This document shows, piece after piece, positions 32,800-41,753 of a DNA stretch of 64,000 nt. This DNA comes from an uncultured Lachnospiraceae bacterium. Its GTDB lineage: Bacteria; Bacillota; Clostridia; Lachnospirales; Lachnospiraceae. The translations under genes were made by a program, and so were the position numbers. The stretch spans positions 496,001 through 560,000 of the forward strand of contig CAMUYQ010000001.1 of NCBI GenBank assembly GCA_947165025.1, read 5' to 3'. Position 1 is the first letter of the stretch. Each line of letters opens with the position of its first letter. Below the pieces are notes generated by a model. The model saw only the letters and a program-made list of their open reading frames with translations. It was not told the origin of the DNA and searched no databases.

Positions 32800-35700
32800 T
32801 CAGTTGAAGAACATCGACATATATGCCGGAAGCATGATCTTCCCGTCATCTTTTTTGATATTTCCGATGTTCATGTTCAGCGGCCCTTCAAGAGGTATCC
32901 CGTTCATCAGTTCCTCTTCGGGAACATCATCGGGTGCCATCGTCACGTACCCATCCTGAGTATCCTCAGCCCCGTCATCGGTTTCCGAAGCGTCATCTTC
33001 CTTTCCTCCGGCCTCCGTTATGGCTTCGTTCAATATATCGATAACTTCCTGAGGGATGACGATATCATCCTCGGATAGTTCTTCCTCGGCTTCTATCGCA
33101 GCCATGACTTTCTCGTCAGGTGCGGATTCCGCCTTTTCGGTCTCATGTTTTTCTTCCGTAAAGTATTCTTTCGGAATACCCATTGCATCGATCTGCTCAA
33201 GATATTCGTCGAGTGTTTTTCTGACGTCAACTCCAAGCAGAGATGACAGTCCTTCAATAACATCATCGTCCATTCCGTCGAGCGTGATCACAACATCGAT
33301 CTCCGCATCAGTAAGATCCTTAAGCGAGAAATCCGACAGTCCGAGCTCATCAAGATCTATCGCCCCGTACTCATCCATTATCTGAAGCGCTCCGTCTCCG
33401 AGTTCAGCAAGTATATTGCTGAATTCCTCGTCAGACAGATCGGTATTGAACACATCGCCGAGTGCTCCGGTAAATCCGTCGATATAAAGCTTTGCGATAC
33501 CTTCTATCTCGCCTTCGGATTCAGTGAGTATCTTTACCGCACCGTCCTGTGACAGACGTCCGTTCACAACGTCAGCGCTCACATCTTCCGCAAGTGAAGA
33601 AATGTATTTCTCGCACAGCGCGGCAAGATCCGAACCGGTTTCGGAAACTTTGCCGGCTACCTTTTCTACATCCTTGTCATTGAGTATCTCATTTGCATCA
33701 AAGCCCATGAGTTCCACGATGTTTTTCTGACTGAAGTGTTCGCTGATCAGATCCGAGACATCGGATGCGATACTTCCCAGCTTAGACGCAATTTCTTTTT
33801 CGGACCATCCGTCTCTCGGAACATTTGATATCTTTTCATCGAAATACTCCCGGAGCTTTCCGATCGTATCAACCTCAAGCTTTGCAGCCGCCTCGGAAGC
33901 GATCTCTTCTATCCTGTCATCGTCGACAGGCTCCTTTACTTCTTCTTTGACTTCTTCGGCCTCTTCCCTGATCTCTTTTGTTTCTTCTTTTATCTCTTCG
34001 ATCTGTTCTTTTTCTTTTGTCTCTTCAGCCTCTTCCGGCTCTTCTTTTATCTCTTCGACCTCTTCGGTTTCTCCCGGCTCTTCTTCGACCTCTTCTGCCG
34101 TCTCCCCGGATCCTTCCTCATCACGCTTCTCGAGGGTATATCCGTCAGCCATGAGGTCTTCCATCACCTTCCGGTTGTCAAAGCCCGAAAGTGTCACTTC
34201 ACCTTCATTATCGCCGTCGATGACTATCTCGATAGTTTTGTCATCGCGGGTTGCTCTTAATACATCACCGTCAACTACCGTATCCCATCCGTTCGCCTTT
34301 GCATATGAAAGTGCATCGAATGAGCATTCAAACACGGGAAGTTCATCATCCGGAGTGGAGGCAGACCTTATGCCGTTTTTGAATAAGTACCACTTGAATT
34401 CATCCGAGATCCGTTCACAGTCATCCTCGGCTCTGCCGGCGGCCTCTTTAATATATCCATCAATCTTATTTGCCGCATCTTCCGCGGAGGTGTCAAAATC
34501 GTCCTTCCATTCTCCCCTTATCTTTGATGCGATATCCGAAGCGACCGATCTTTCTATGCCTTCCCAGTACCGGCGTATCGATCTGCCGTATACATTCCTG
34601 TGCGGGTATACATCGTTGTTAAGGCCGGCAAAAGCAAACTGAAGTATACTGTCGTCAAATCCTTCTTTTTCAACATCCGTCGCGAGCTCATCCGGCAGGC
34701 TGTCTGCAAGCACGGGTACAGGAATGAACGGTGTTGCCGTAGGATTGGCCGGGCAGTTCCATATCACATCTGCCATGGCTTCGGGAACATCGCTGAACAC
34801 CTGGATGATGTTGGCTCCCCATACTGTCTGGTTGTTTATGCCAAAGTACTGTGCATTATCCGGATCCGAAAGGTCATACGGGGTACCTTCGAATCTGTTT
34901 CTGAAATACGAGAATGCCCGGTCAATACTCACCTTCTCGTCGGGCTTGAAGAATACGTCATAGCCTTCCTTCTCATCAAATTCGAGTTCCTCGGAAGGCG
35001 CAAATATATCGTGGCCTACCCATCCGTTAAGATGAGGAAGCGGCGAATAAGTGTTATCACTATTATATGTAAGGATCAGATCGAGAGTTTTGTTTTTACC
35101 GTAGATTGCAAAACCGTTCTCTTCAGGGAGTGTGAAGAGCTGTTTTGAGCATATTGTATCCTTGTCATCGGGATCGGCATTTCTTATAATGGGTTCTTCA
35201 CCGAATGTCGCGATACAGTCATCGGGAAGCTTTGTCGCAACATACTGATGTCCCGTAAAGTTCTCAACCACCCATGCGCCGTCCTGATCGGCTATGAGTA
35301 CGATCTCAGCGGTTCTGGCACCTTTATCCTCATATTCGCTGCACAGCGTGATCACCGCATCCCTTGCCGTTTTCGACGTTGCAGCGAGGATCGTTGCGAT
35401 CTTTTCCTCACTTACACCATCCTGGGCAAAAGGATCGGCAGCAACCGCATCAAGGTTGGGGTTCGTTGTGCAGTACGCAACCACAGCCACGCCGTACTCA
35501 TTTGCGGCGCAGTTGTTCCACCCGTTTGTACTTACAAACTCCATTGTCTTTCCGACAGTCATCTTTGCACTGTCTTCGGGAAGCGTATACTTATACCCGT
35601 TCATTGATTCGATCACATCCCCTTTTGCAAACGAACCCTTTTCGCAAACCTTAAGGATATTGGCAAGCCCTACGTTGTCTTCAAGCGTAGTTCCGATCAT

Positions 35701-35832
35701 CGTCGTATTATCGACACTTGCATCCTTTCCGACATAGATGCACGTAACTGCGTGCGCATTGATGCTCATGGCAGTAATGCACGCCGCAAATACGGTCAAT
35801 CCCGTCAGTCCTTTCATTAATGATCCCTTCAT
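32800..35832 (-). CDS. Secreted C69-family dipeptidase with long acidic C-terminal extension
   Basis: A 1010-residue exported protein. The signal region ends around AHAVT, leaving Cys31 (CIYVGKDAS) as the N-terminal nucleophile expected of the Ntn-type C69 dipeptidases. The catalytic domain spans about 31-490 (NGWNNCAANEYGVAVVAY near 100, WVVENFTGHQYVA near 190). The typical family member ends near here. The protein then continues with a small domain (~500-580), a strongly Glu-rich stretch (~585-680, repeated EE-VEE/EIKEE units) and a mostly helical, acidic region to the end (~680-1010). No sortase signal or TM is visible at the C-terminus. AGGGAG precedes the ATG. It is preceded by its own promoter; tRNA-Glu is downstream. 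Confidence 0.87.
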   Translation of the reverse strand: MKGSLMKGLTGLTVFAACITAMSINAHAVTCIYVGKDASVDNTTMIGTTLEDNVGLANILKVCEKGSFAKGDVIESMNGYKYTLPEDSAKMTVGKTMEFVSTNGWNNCAANEYGVAVVAYCTTNPNLDAVAADPFAQDGVSEEKIATILAATSKTARDAVITLCSEYEDKGARTAEIVLIADQDGAWVVENFTGHQYVATKLPDDCIATFGEEPIIRNADPDDKDTICSKQLFTLPEENGFAIYGKNKTLDLILTYNSDNTYSPLPHLNGWVGHDIFAPSEELEFDEKEGYDVFFKPDEKVSIDRAFSYFRNRFEGTPYDLSDPDNAQYFGINNQTVWGANIIQVFSDVPEAMADVIWNCPANPTATPFIPVPVLADSLPDELATDVEKEGFDDSILQFAFAGLNNDVYPHRNVYGRSIRRYWEGIERSVASDIASKIRGEWKDDFDTSAEDAANKIDGYIKEAAGRAEDDCERISDEFKWYLFKNGIRSASTPDDELPVFECSFDALSYAKANGWDTVVDGDVLRATRDDKTIEIVIDGDNEGEVTLSGFDNRKVMEDLMADGYTLEKRDEEGSGETAEEVEEEPGETEEVEEIKEEPEEAEETKEKEQIEEIKEETKEIREEAEEVKEEVKEPVDDDRIEEIASEAAAKLEVDTIGKLREYFDEKISNVPRDGWSEKEIASKLGSIASDVSDLISEHFSQKNIVELMGFDANEILNDKDVEKVAGKVSETGSDLAALCEKYISSLAEDVSADVVNGRLSQDGAVKILTESEGEIEGIAKLYIDGFTGALGDVFNTDLSDEEFSNILAELGDGALQIMDEYGAIDLDELGLSDFSLKDLTDAEIDVVITLDGMDDDVIEGLSSLLGVDVRKTLDEYLEQIDAMGIPKEYFTEEKHETEKAESAPDEKVMAAIEAEEELSEDDIVIPQEVIDILNEAITEAGGKEDDASETDDGAEDTQDGYVTMAPDDVPEEELMNGIPLEGPLNMNIGNIKKDDGKIMLPAYMSMFFN

Positions 35833-35885
35833 TTTTTTCTCCCTTTTCTGATCGTTTGTTATCTTCCCTCGTTTAAAGCCCCGCG

Positions 35886-35919
35886 AAAAAACAAAAAATG
35901 GCGTGGGCCCACACCATTT
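35886..35919 (-). terminator. Palindrome: terminator of the lipid kinase gene or operator at the dipeptidase promoter
   Basis: A 24-bp near-perfect palindrome (AAATGG-y-GTGGG / CCCAC-r-CCATTT, 35896-35919), followed on the minus strand by TTTTTTGTTTTTT. Read from the lipid kinase gene it is a terminator 43 nt past the stop. However, it lies exactly at the predicted start of the dipeptidase transcript, so it could also be a repressor operator. Confidence 0.7.
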
Positions 35920-35948
35920 AATGTACTCCTGATATATAGTTATGTCAA
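35920..35948 (-). promoter_or_regulatory. Promoter of the C69 dipeptidase gene
   Basis: Minus strand -35 TTGACA (35943-35948), 17-bp spacer, -10 TACATT (35920-35925). The start is predicted near 35913, inside the palindrome; the leader is about 80 nt. Confidence 0.65.
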
Positions 35949-35961
35949 CAATAATATTATG

Positions 35962-36831
35962 TTAACAGATGATTTTTTTCTCCTTGTGTACTTCGTATTT
36001 CAATACGTCGGTAACGGTCTCCCCGTCGATCTGAAGCGCAGTCGGTCTGTCAAACTCCACACAGACGTCACTTCCCATTATCTCCTTGACGAGTTTTTTA
36101 TGTCTGACATGGTTTCCCTTGAATACCGAAGCAAAGGCAAGGAGCAGTCCAAGTCTGAACCTTGAATGAACTATGATCACCGATACGAGTCCCTCTTCAT
36201 TCATCCTGTCCTGATGCGGTGCACACATCATTCCTCCGCCGTAGAACCTTCCGTTCATAGTCGGTGCCATCCACACATGTTTAAACTCCGAAGTCACTCC
36301 GTCGACCGTGACCTTCGCATTGACCTTTTTAAAATCATATGCCAGGCCTTTTAACGCGATCGCAGAATAATTGACTCTCTTTCCGGGCTTTGTGACGCGG
36401 ATCTTGTCACCCTCTTCACAGCAGTATCCGTCTATGCCGTAACCGATGCCGTTGATGAAGAGCTTTTCCATTCCCTTTACCTTTACGGTGGGGATGCACT
36501 TTAAATACATATTGATACGGCACACGCCTTTCGTTCCGTCTTCATCTATATCATGGCAGAAATCGTTTCCGCTGCCGGCCGGAAAATAATATATATCCTG
36601 CTCAAGGGCGGATGTATCGATCGAATTGATGAGATAGTTAAGCGTTCCGTCACCGCCGCATATCACTATCATATCTTCAGGTGCGAACCCTTTTATATAT
36701 CCTTCGAGATCATTTATCGTCAGCAGGTCGATATACTTGATCTCATCAGAGGAGAAGATCTCCCCAACCTCTTTGCAGCTTGCCTCACATGTACTGTTTC
36801 CGGCGAGCGGATTGTACATAACATATATCAT
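35962..36831 (-). CDS. Diacylglycerol kinase-family lipid kinase
   Basis: A 289-residue protein of the DAGK catalytic family (YegS/DgkB/BmrU-like), which phosphorylates a lipid alcohol such as diacylglycerol at the inner membrane face. N-terminal NPLAGN is at residue 7, the nucleotide-binding GGDGTLNYLINSI near 59 and FPAGSGNDF near 82. The C-terminal beta-sandwich holds FYGGGMMCAPHQD near 195. Length is normal. GAGGT lies 9 nt before the ATG. The gene follows the FAD protein by 24 nt. Substrate choice cannot be read from sequence. Confidence 0.9.
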   Translation of the reverse strand: MIYVMYNPLAGNSTCEASCKEVGEIFSSDEIKYIDLLTINDLEGYIKGFAPEDMIVICGGDGTLNYLINSIDTSALEQDIYYFPAGSGNDFCHDIDEDGTKGVCRINMYLKCIPTVKVKGMEKLFINGIGYGIDGYCCEEGDKIRVTKPGKRVNYSAIALKGLAYDFKKVNAKVTVDGVTSEFKHVWMAPTMNGRFYGGGMMCAPHQDRMNEEGLVSVIIVHSRFRLGLLLAFASVFKGNHVRHKKLVKEIMGSDVCVEFDRPTALQIDGETVTDVLKYEVHKEKKIIC

Positions 36832-36855
36832 TTCTATACCTCAAACCGATCGTTA

Positions 36856-38226
36856 TCAGATTTCCTGTGCGATCCTTCTTGCAACATATACACCGCTTGC
36901 CGATGCATGTGAAAGCGAATGTGTGACACCGCTTCCGTCTCCTATTATATAAAGTCCCGGATACTCGGTCTCGAGATTTTCGTTAACTTCAACTTCCATA
37001 TTATAGAACTTGACCTCAACACCATAAAGCAGCGTATCATCATTTGCCGTTCCCGGTGCGATCTTATCGAGCGCATGGATCATCTCCATAATACCGTCAA
37101 GTATCCTCTTCGGAAGAACAAGGCTGAGGTCACCCGGAGTTGCGTTAAGCGTCGGCTGTACCATTCCCTCGGCGATCCTCTTCTCGTTACTTCTTCTTCC
37201 TCTCATCAGATCTCCGAAGCGCTGGACAATGACTCCGCCTCCGAGCATGTTGGAAAGTCTTGCTATGCTCTCACCGTAACCGTTCGAATCCTTGAATGGC
37301 TCTGAGAAATGCTTTGCGACAAGAAGTGCAAAGTTCGTATTCTCCGTCTGTTTGTCCGCAGCCTCGTAGCTGTGTCCGTTTACGGTGATAATGCCGTTAG
37401 TATTTTCCGTTACGACTATGCCGTGAGGGTTCATACAGAATGTACGTACGTTGTCCTCAAACTTTTCAGTACGGTAAACGATCTTGCTCTCATACAGTTC
37501 ATCCGTAAGATGCGAAAAAATCACCGCGGGAAGTTCCACTCTGACGCCGATATCGACACGGTTGCTCTTTGCTTTGATGCCGAGCTTTTCACATACGCTC
37601 TCCATCCACTTGCTGCCGCTTCTGCCAACCGAAATGATACACTGCCTGCATGTGGCACTTCCTTTTTTATGAACTGCCCTGTATCCTCCTTCGATAACTT
37701 CCATGCTCGTGATATCCGTGTTAAAGAAAAAGTCAACGGAATCCTTCAGATAGTTATACAGATTTTCAAGAACGACATAGTTTATGTCTGTCCCCAGATG
37801 ACGTACTGATGCATCAAGAAGTTTGAGCTTGTTCTGCATGCATGTTTTTTTCAGCGTAGTGCCCGCTGTCGAATAAAGTTTGCATCCCTCACCGCCGTTC
37901 TCGATGTTGATCGAATCGACATACTTCATCAGTTCGATCGCACGCGTCCTGCCTATGTGTTCATAGAGCGTTCCGCCAAAATCATTCGTGATGTTGTATT
38001 TGCCGTCCGAGAAAGCACCTGCTCCTCCGAATCCGCTCATGATCGAGCACGATTTGCAGCCGATACATTTCTTTACTTTTTCGCCGTCGATCGGACAGCG
38101 TCTTTTTTTCAGTTCCTGTCCTGCTTCAAACACTGCGACCTTAAGATCGCTGCGCATTTTCTTAAGTTCGTAAGCGGAGTATATCCCGCCGGGGCCGGCG
38201 CCTATGATTATAACGTCGTAATCCAT
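36856..38226 (-). CDS. FAD-dependent dehydrogenase of unknown substrate (COG2509-like)
   Basis: A 456-residue flavoprotein. The N-terminal Rossmann motif VIIIGAGPGGIYSAYEL binds FAD. A cysteine-rich stretch RRCPIDGEKVKKCIGCKSC lies near residues 42-60, just before the GGAGAFSDGKYN block typical of this family; four cysteines in this spacing could bind a metal or Fe-S cluster. The C-terminal GLYIIGDGSGVTHSLSHA near 425 closes the FAD site. Members are common in anaerobic Firmicutes without a proven reaction. AAGGAG precedes the ATG. The gene follows the Dabb protein by 22 nt and may be co-expressed with it. Confidence 0.85.
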   Translation of the reverse strand: MDYDVIIIGAGPGGIYSAYELKKMRSDLKVAVFEAGQELKKRRCPIDGEKVKKCIGCKSCSIMSGFGGAGAFSDGKYNITNDFGGTLYEHIGRTRAIELMKYVDSINIENGGEGCKLYSTAGTTLKKTCMQNKLKLLDASVRHLGTDINYVVLENLYNYLKDSVDFFFNTDITSMEVIEGGYRAVHKKGSATCRQCIISVGRSGSKWMESVCEKLGIKAKSNRVDIGVRVELPAVIFSHLTDELYESKIVYRTEKFEDNVRTFCMNPHGIVVTENTNGIITVNGHSYEAADKQTENTNFALLVAKHFSEPFKDSNGYGESIARLSNMLGGGVIVQRFGDLMRGRRSNEKRIAEGMVQPTLNATPGDLSLVLPKRILDGIMEMIHALDKIAPGTANDDTLLYGVEVKFYNMEVEVNENLETEYPGLYIIGDGSGVTHSLSHASASGVYVARRIAQEI

Positions 38227-38248
38227 TTTGTTCTCCTTAAAGTGGGCA

Positions 38249-38551
38249 TCATGCTTCGAAGTCCATGCATGTTCTGCTTGCGGTATACGGTCTTACCTTA
38301 CCGGTGGCAACAGCAACGTGAAGAGGATGCGCTGAGTATCTCTGAAGCGAAGTCTCATCCTCGAATGTTGAGTCGAGCATTACGTCGCAGTTCGAACTTG
38401 CAAGCGGCTCGGTGTTGACCTTTATCTCTATAAGTCCGGGGATCTTGCCGGCAAGTCCTTCAAGACCTTCTTTGATACCGCACTTGATCTCTTCCTTTTC
38501 CTTGTCCGAGTATTCTTCTTTCAGTTTCCACAGGATAACATGCTTAACCAT
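38249..38551 (-). CDS. Dabb (stress-responsive alpha/beta barrel) protein
   Basis: A 100-residue ferredoxin-like-fold protein with the Dabb opening MVKHVILWKLKEEYS and the C-terminal YSAHPLHVAVATGKVRPY, including the family-typical Y-x-x-H-P-x-H. Dabb domains form dimers; most have no known reaction. The ATG at 38551 has AAAGGAG 6 nt upstream; an ATG six codons earlier lies before that site. Length matches single-domain members. It sits between a diguanylate cyclase and the FAD protein. Confidence 0.9.
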   Translation of the reverse strand: MVKHVILWKLKEEYSDKEKEEIKCGIKEGLEGLAGKIPGLIEIKVNTEPLASSNCDVMLDSTFEDETSLQRYSAHPLHVAVATGKVRPYTASRTCMDFEA

Positions 38552-38569
38552 AGTCTTCTCCTTTTCCAA

Positions 38570-40339
38570 TCAGTGACCTCTGTTCCTTCTCCGGTCGTTT
38601 CCTTCTATCTTATAGTATTCGGTCTTCCGGGCATACATTCTGACCTCCGCCTCGCGTCTCATATCATCAAGCGTGCGCGAGCGGTCCTCTGTCGCGGTAA
38701 CATATCCCATTGACAGCGAGAGTTTTCTTCCCCCGTTCCCGTTCCATGATTCAAAACGGTTTGTAAGTTTCCTGATCAGGTCGTCAAGCTTTGACTGTTC
38801 AATATGAATGATAGCCGCAAATTCATCTCCACCGGTTCTGTACAGATCTCCGTACTGACCGAGTATTTCCTTCATGCACTTGGCAGTACCCACTATCAGT
38901 TCATCTCCGGCCTCGTGTCCGAAGTTGTCATTAACCTGTTTGAGTTCATTTAGATCAAATGAGAAAAATACAAGATCATCTTCCGGCATTTCCGACATGC
39001 TCTCATCCATATCCTCGTCAAACGTTCTTCTGTTGTTCAGCATCGTCATATGGTCCATATGCGCCATGCTGTATAACATGTTTCTGTTTTTCTGTTCTTC
39101 TATTATCGAATCAATGTTTCTGATACCGTATACAAAATGAAGTACGCCTGTCGCATCCGTTACCTTTACGACACAGAGTTGGAAATAACTCTTCTTTCCG
39201 TCGGTGCTGATACTTCCGTAATTGACATGATAGATCTTGCCCTCTTTTGTTTTCCTGACAAGATTATCGAGTGCCGTTTCAAGATACACACGCTCCCTGT
39301 CTTCCGCAACAACGAAGTTGTCAATATAGTCGCCCACGAGATTTTCATAGCTTCCTTCAAGACGGCTCCCTATCATTTCCGAAACGGCCTGATTGGCGAT
39401 ATTGTTAAGTATCAGCTTCATATGGTGAATGGCAACATCCACGATCCATACCGTTTCATATTCGCTTGACAGTCCCGACAGAAGAGTCGTCTGTGTCTCG
39501 AGTTCATTCTTCCTTGCTATCTGTTCCCTGATCTGATCATCAAAATGTTCAAATCCGTATACGAGCTTTTTGCCATCCTCAAACGGAATGATCTTCAGGC
39601 GGTAATAAACTATGCGTCCGTCCCTTATCGTTCTGTATGTATGATACAGCGGATTGGAATCCTTGAGACGGTTGATGACATAATCATAATCACCGAACTT
39701 AAGTACTCCCTGAGCATCATCTCTGTATACGAGTGATCTTACATATACATCGATCACATTCCTGAGAGTGCGCTCCTGTCCGACGATCGGCTCCAGGTTT
39801 CTGCCGAACCTGTTAAGTCTTACAGGGTAAGCCGAAAGATCAGATGTTTCAATATATATGACCGATGTGTAACTGCGTGCTATCGCGTCATCGATATCAG
39901 CAAGAAGTTTTTCCCTCTCTGCCTGCTCACGTTCCTCATCCCTGAACAGGAAGCGTCGTGAACTGTCTGATATCTCATCGTAACGTATCAGACTGTAACG
40001 TCTTCCGTCTTTTGTGTATTCATGTTCGCCGACCGCATGAACGGTGATCTTTTTCATATCGATCCCGACATACTCATGATATACAACATTGTATCTTTCA
40101 TCATTCTCGGAAAAGCGTTTTACCGCTTCGGCCATCTCTTCTTTCTCTATGATGTTCGTAAACGGATCGCCTTCGTTGAAGCGTTCAAGCAGTTCATCCC
40201 TGGTCGCTTCAAACATCCTGCACGCACCGTCAGAGACAAGATACGCACGCATCCTGCCGTTATCGACATAGTATACTGCAAGCGGGATCGAAGTATGTTC
40301 ATAGAACACAAAAACATCCGGTGAAAAAAACGGTTCCAT
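38570..40339 (-). CDS. PAS-GGDEF diguanylate cyclase
   Basis: A 589-residue signalling protein predicted to make cyclic di-GMP. The first ~410 residues look like several PAS-type sensor folds joined by helices (a linker around DDQIREQIARKNELETQT near 265). They have no TM segment, so sensing is cytoplasmic. The GGDEF domain (~420-575) starts DHMTMLNNRRTFDED and contains LNELKQVNDNFGHEAGD and the intact active site YRTGGDEFAA. The inhibitory I-site R-x-x-D is replaced by QYGD, so product feedback is likely absent. AAAGGA precedes the ATG. No EAL or PilZ partner is in the window. Confidence 0.92.
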   Translation of the reverse strand: MEPFFSPDVFVFYEHTSIPLAVYYVDNGRMRAYLVSDGACRMFEATRDELLERFNEGDPFTNIIEKEEMAEAVKRFSENDERYNVVYHEYVGIDMKKITVHAVGEHEYTKDGRRYSLIRYDEISDSSRRFLFRDEEREQAEREKLLADIDDAIARSYTSVIYIETSDLSAYPVRLNRFGRNLEPIVGQERTLRNVIDVYVRSLVYRDDAQGVLKFGDYDYVINRLKDSNPLYHTYRTIRDGRIVYYRLKIIPFEDGKKLVYGFEHFDDQIREQIARKNELETQTTLLSGLSSEYETVWIVDVAIHHMKLILNNIANQAVSEMIGSRLEGSYENLVGDYIDNFVVAEDRERVYLETALDNLVRKTKEGKIYHVNYGSISTDGKKSYFQLCVVKVTDATGVLHFVYGIRNIDSIIEEQKNRNMLYSMAHMDHMTMLNNRRTFDEDMDESMSEMPEDDLVFFSFDLNELKQVNDNFGHEAGDELIVGTAKCMKEILGQYGDLYRTGGDEFAAIIHIEQSKLDDLIRKLTNRFESWNGNGGRKLSLSMGYVTATEDRSRTLDDMRREAEVRMYARKTEYYKIEGNDRRRNRGH

Positions 40340-40358
40340 TTAATATCCTTTCATGAAT

Positions 40359-40925
40359 CTACTTAACATATGCCGCAAGCGAGGGATCTGTCAGAAATCT
40401 CCCGCGAAGCTCTGCCGTATAAGTTACGGTGTTATGATTTTTGATACCTCGGGATGTTACGCACGAGTGCTTTCCCTCTATCGTGACCGCAACATCACCG
40501 CTTCCTGTTATCTCGCTGATTATATCGGCGATATCCTGTCCGATGCGTTCCTGAAGCTGAAGCCTCTTTGAGACCATCTCACACACCCTGGCGATCTTTG
40601 ACAGTCCGATCACTTTTCCGTTCGGGATATATGCGACGTTGGCTTTCATGTCATACATGAGCGCCATATGATGTTCACAGAACGAAAACATATCTATATC
40701 ACGCATCACGACTATCTTTTCTTTACCCGTATCGATGTCATCATCAAATGTCTTGCCAAGCATCTGAGCTATCTCGTGATTGGTGTAATTCATTCCTTCA
40801 AACACTTCGGCATACATTCTCGCAACACGCGCGGGCGTATCGACAAGTCCGGGCCTTTCCGGATCATCCCCTATAGCCTCTATAAGTCCTCTTACATGTT
40901 CTTCTATCGCTTTTGTATCTATCAT
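40359..40925 (-). CDS. folE: GTP cyclohydrolase I
   Basis: Converts GTP to 7,8-dihydroneopterin triphosphate, the first step of folate (and, in some organisms, queuosine) synthesis. The 188-residue protein carries the zinc ligands in [11 protein letters not shown] near residue 82 and HSCVTSRG near 152, the substrate motif [15 protein letters not shown] near 100 and [12 protein letters not shown] near 122, all as in type IA enzymes. It lies between the NudC-like hydrolase (11 nt upstream) and the diguanylate cyclase. No other folate genes are adjacent. Confidence 0.96.
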   Translation of the reverse strand: MIDTKAIEEHVRGLIEAIGDDPERPGLVDTPARVARMYAEVFEGMNYTNHEIAQMLGKTFDDDIDTGKEKIVVMRDIDMFSFCEHHMALMYDMKANVAYIPNGKVIGLSKIARVCEMVSKRLQLQERIGQDIADIISEITGSGDVAVTIEGKHSCVTSRGIKNHNTVTYTAELRGRFLTDPSLAAYVK

Positions 40926-40936
40926 GTCTTTTCCCG

Positions 40937-41752
40937 TTATACTCTGTTTTCCTTAAACATTCTCATCATCTCATTCGTGAGACTTAAGTTGTTCGGCTGA
41001 AGTTCGATATCTTCGCGCTCGGTCCACCCGGCACTCTTTAATTCACCTTCATCCATATGGATATGATCGTCACCGTCGACTTCACAGAAAAATCCCACGA
41101 GAAGATCCTGTGCCATACCCCACGGCTGTGATCTGTAGTAGCGGATGTTTTTGACCTTTATCCCGGCCTCTTCCATGACCTCTCTTTGAACGGTCTCTTC
41201 AAGTGTCTCTCCGATCTCACAGAAGCCCGCAATGAGTGCGTTGTGTGAATAGCCTCTGCGGTAGCGCGTGATCAGAAGACTGTCATTGTTTATCACTCCG
41301 ACTATGACTGCGGGATTGATCCTCGGATAAATAATATTGCCGCATTTTCCGCACGAAAGTGCGCGCTCTTCTTTATCATGTACAAGCGGCTCTCCGCACT
41401 TCGGGCAGAGCCTGTTGTCAGAATACCATTTCCAGAGATGATATGCCGTAAAGGCCGCAAACAGTTCTTTTCCCGATCCTTCATCGCGAAGTTTCCTTAT
41501 CGGATAAAGATCAAAACCTTCGGGCACATTGCCGGCATCCCGTGACAGGAAACAGCCGGTTTCGTCAATGCTGAACAGATACAGTACATCGCTGTCTTTC
41601 GTCTGGGCAACAGTCGGAAACAGCAGCCTGGTCCCTTCTGTCTTTGCAGCAGCCTTTCCCTCATCATCAAAAACAAAGACCGTATCTTCGGGTTGAGGGC
41701 TTCGTACCTTAAATGAATTATCGAGTTTACTCGGGTATATGTCCTGTATCAT
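40937..41752 (-). CDS. nudC: NADH pyrophosphatase-like Nudix hydrolase (NudC family)
   Basis: A 271-residue protein that should cleave NADH or NAD-capped RNA. It has the N-terminal NudC domain, a four-cysteine zinc ribbon [18 protein letters not shown] (~115-140) and the Nudix box [20 protein letters not shown] near 178. The NudC family signature after the box is SQPWGMAQ near 212, close to the SQPWPFPxS consensus but altered after QPW, so NADH specificity is probable rather than certain. It starts 1 nt after the citrate synthase stop with only a weak ribosome site, implying coupling. Confidence 0.88.
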   Translation of the reverse strand: MIQDIYPSKLDNSFKVRSPQPEDTVFVFDDEGKAAAKTEGTRLLFPTVAQTKDSDVLYLFSIDETGCFLSRDAGNVPEGFDLYPIRKLRDEGSGKELFAAFTAYHLWKWYSDNRLCPKCGEPLVHDKEERALSCGKCGNIIYPRINPAVIVGVINNDSLLITRYRRGYSHNALIAGFCEIGETLEETVQREVMEEAGIKVKNIRYYRSQPWGMAQDLLVGFFCEVDGDDHIHMDEGELKSAGWTEREDIELQPNNLSLTNEMMRMFKENRV

Positions 41753-41753
41753 C

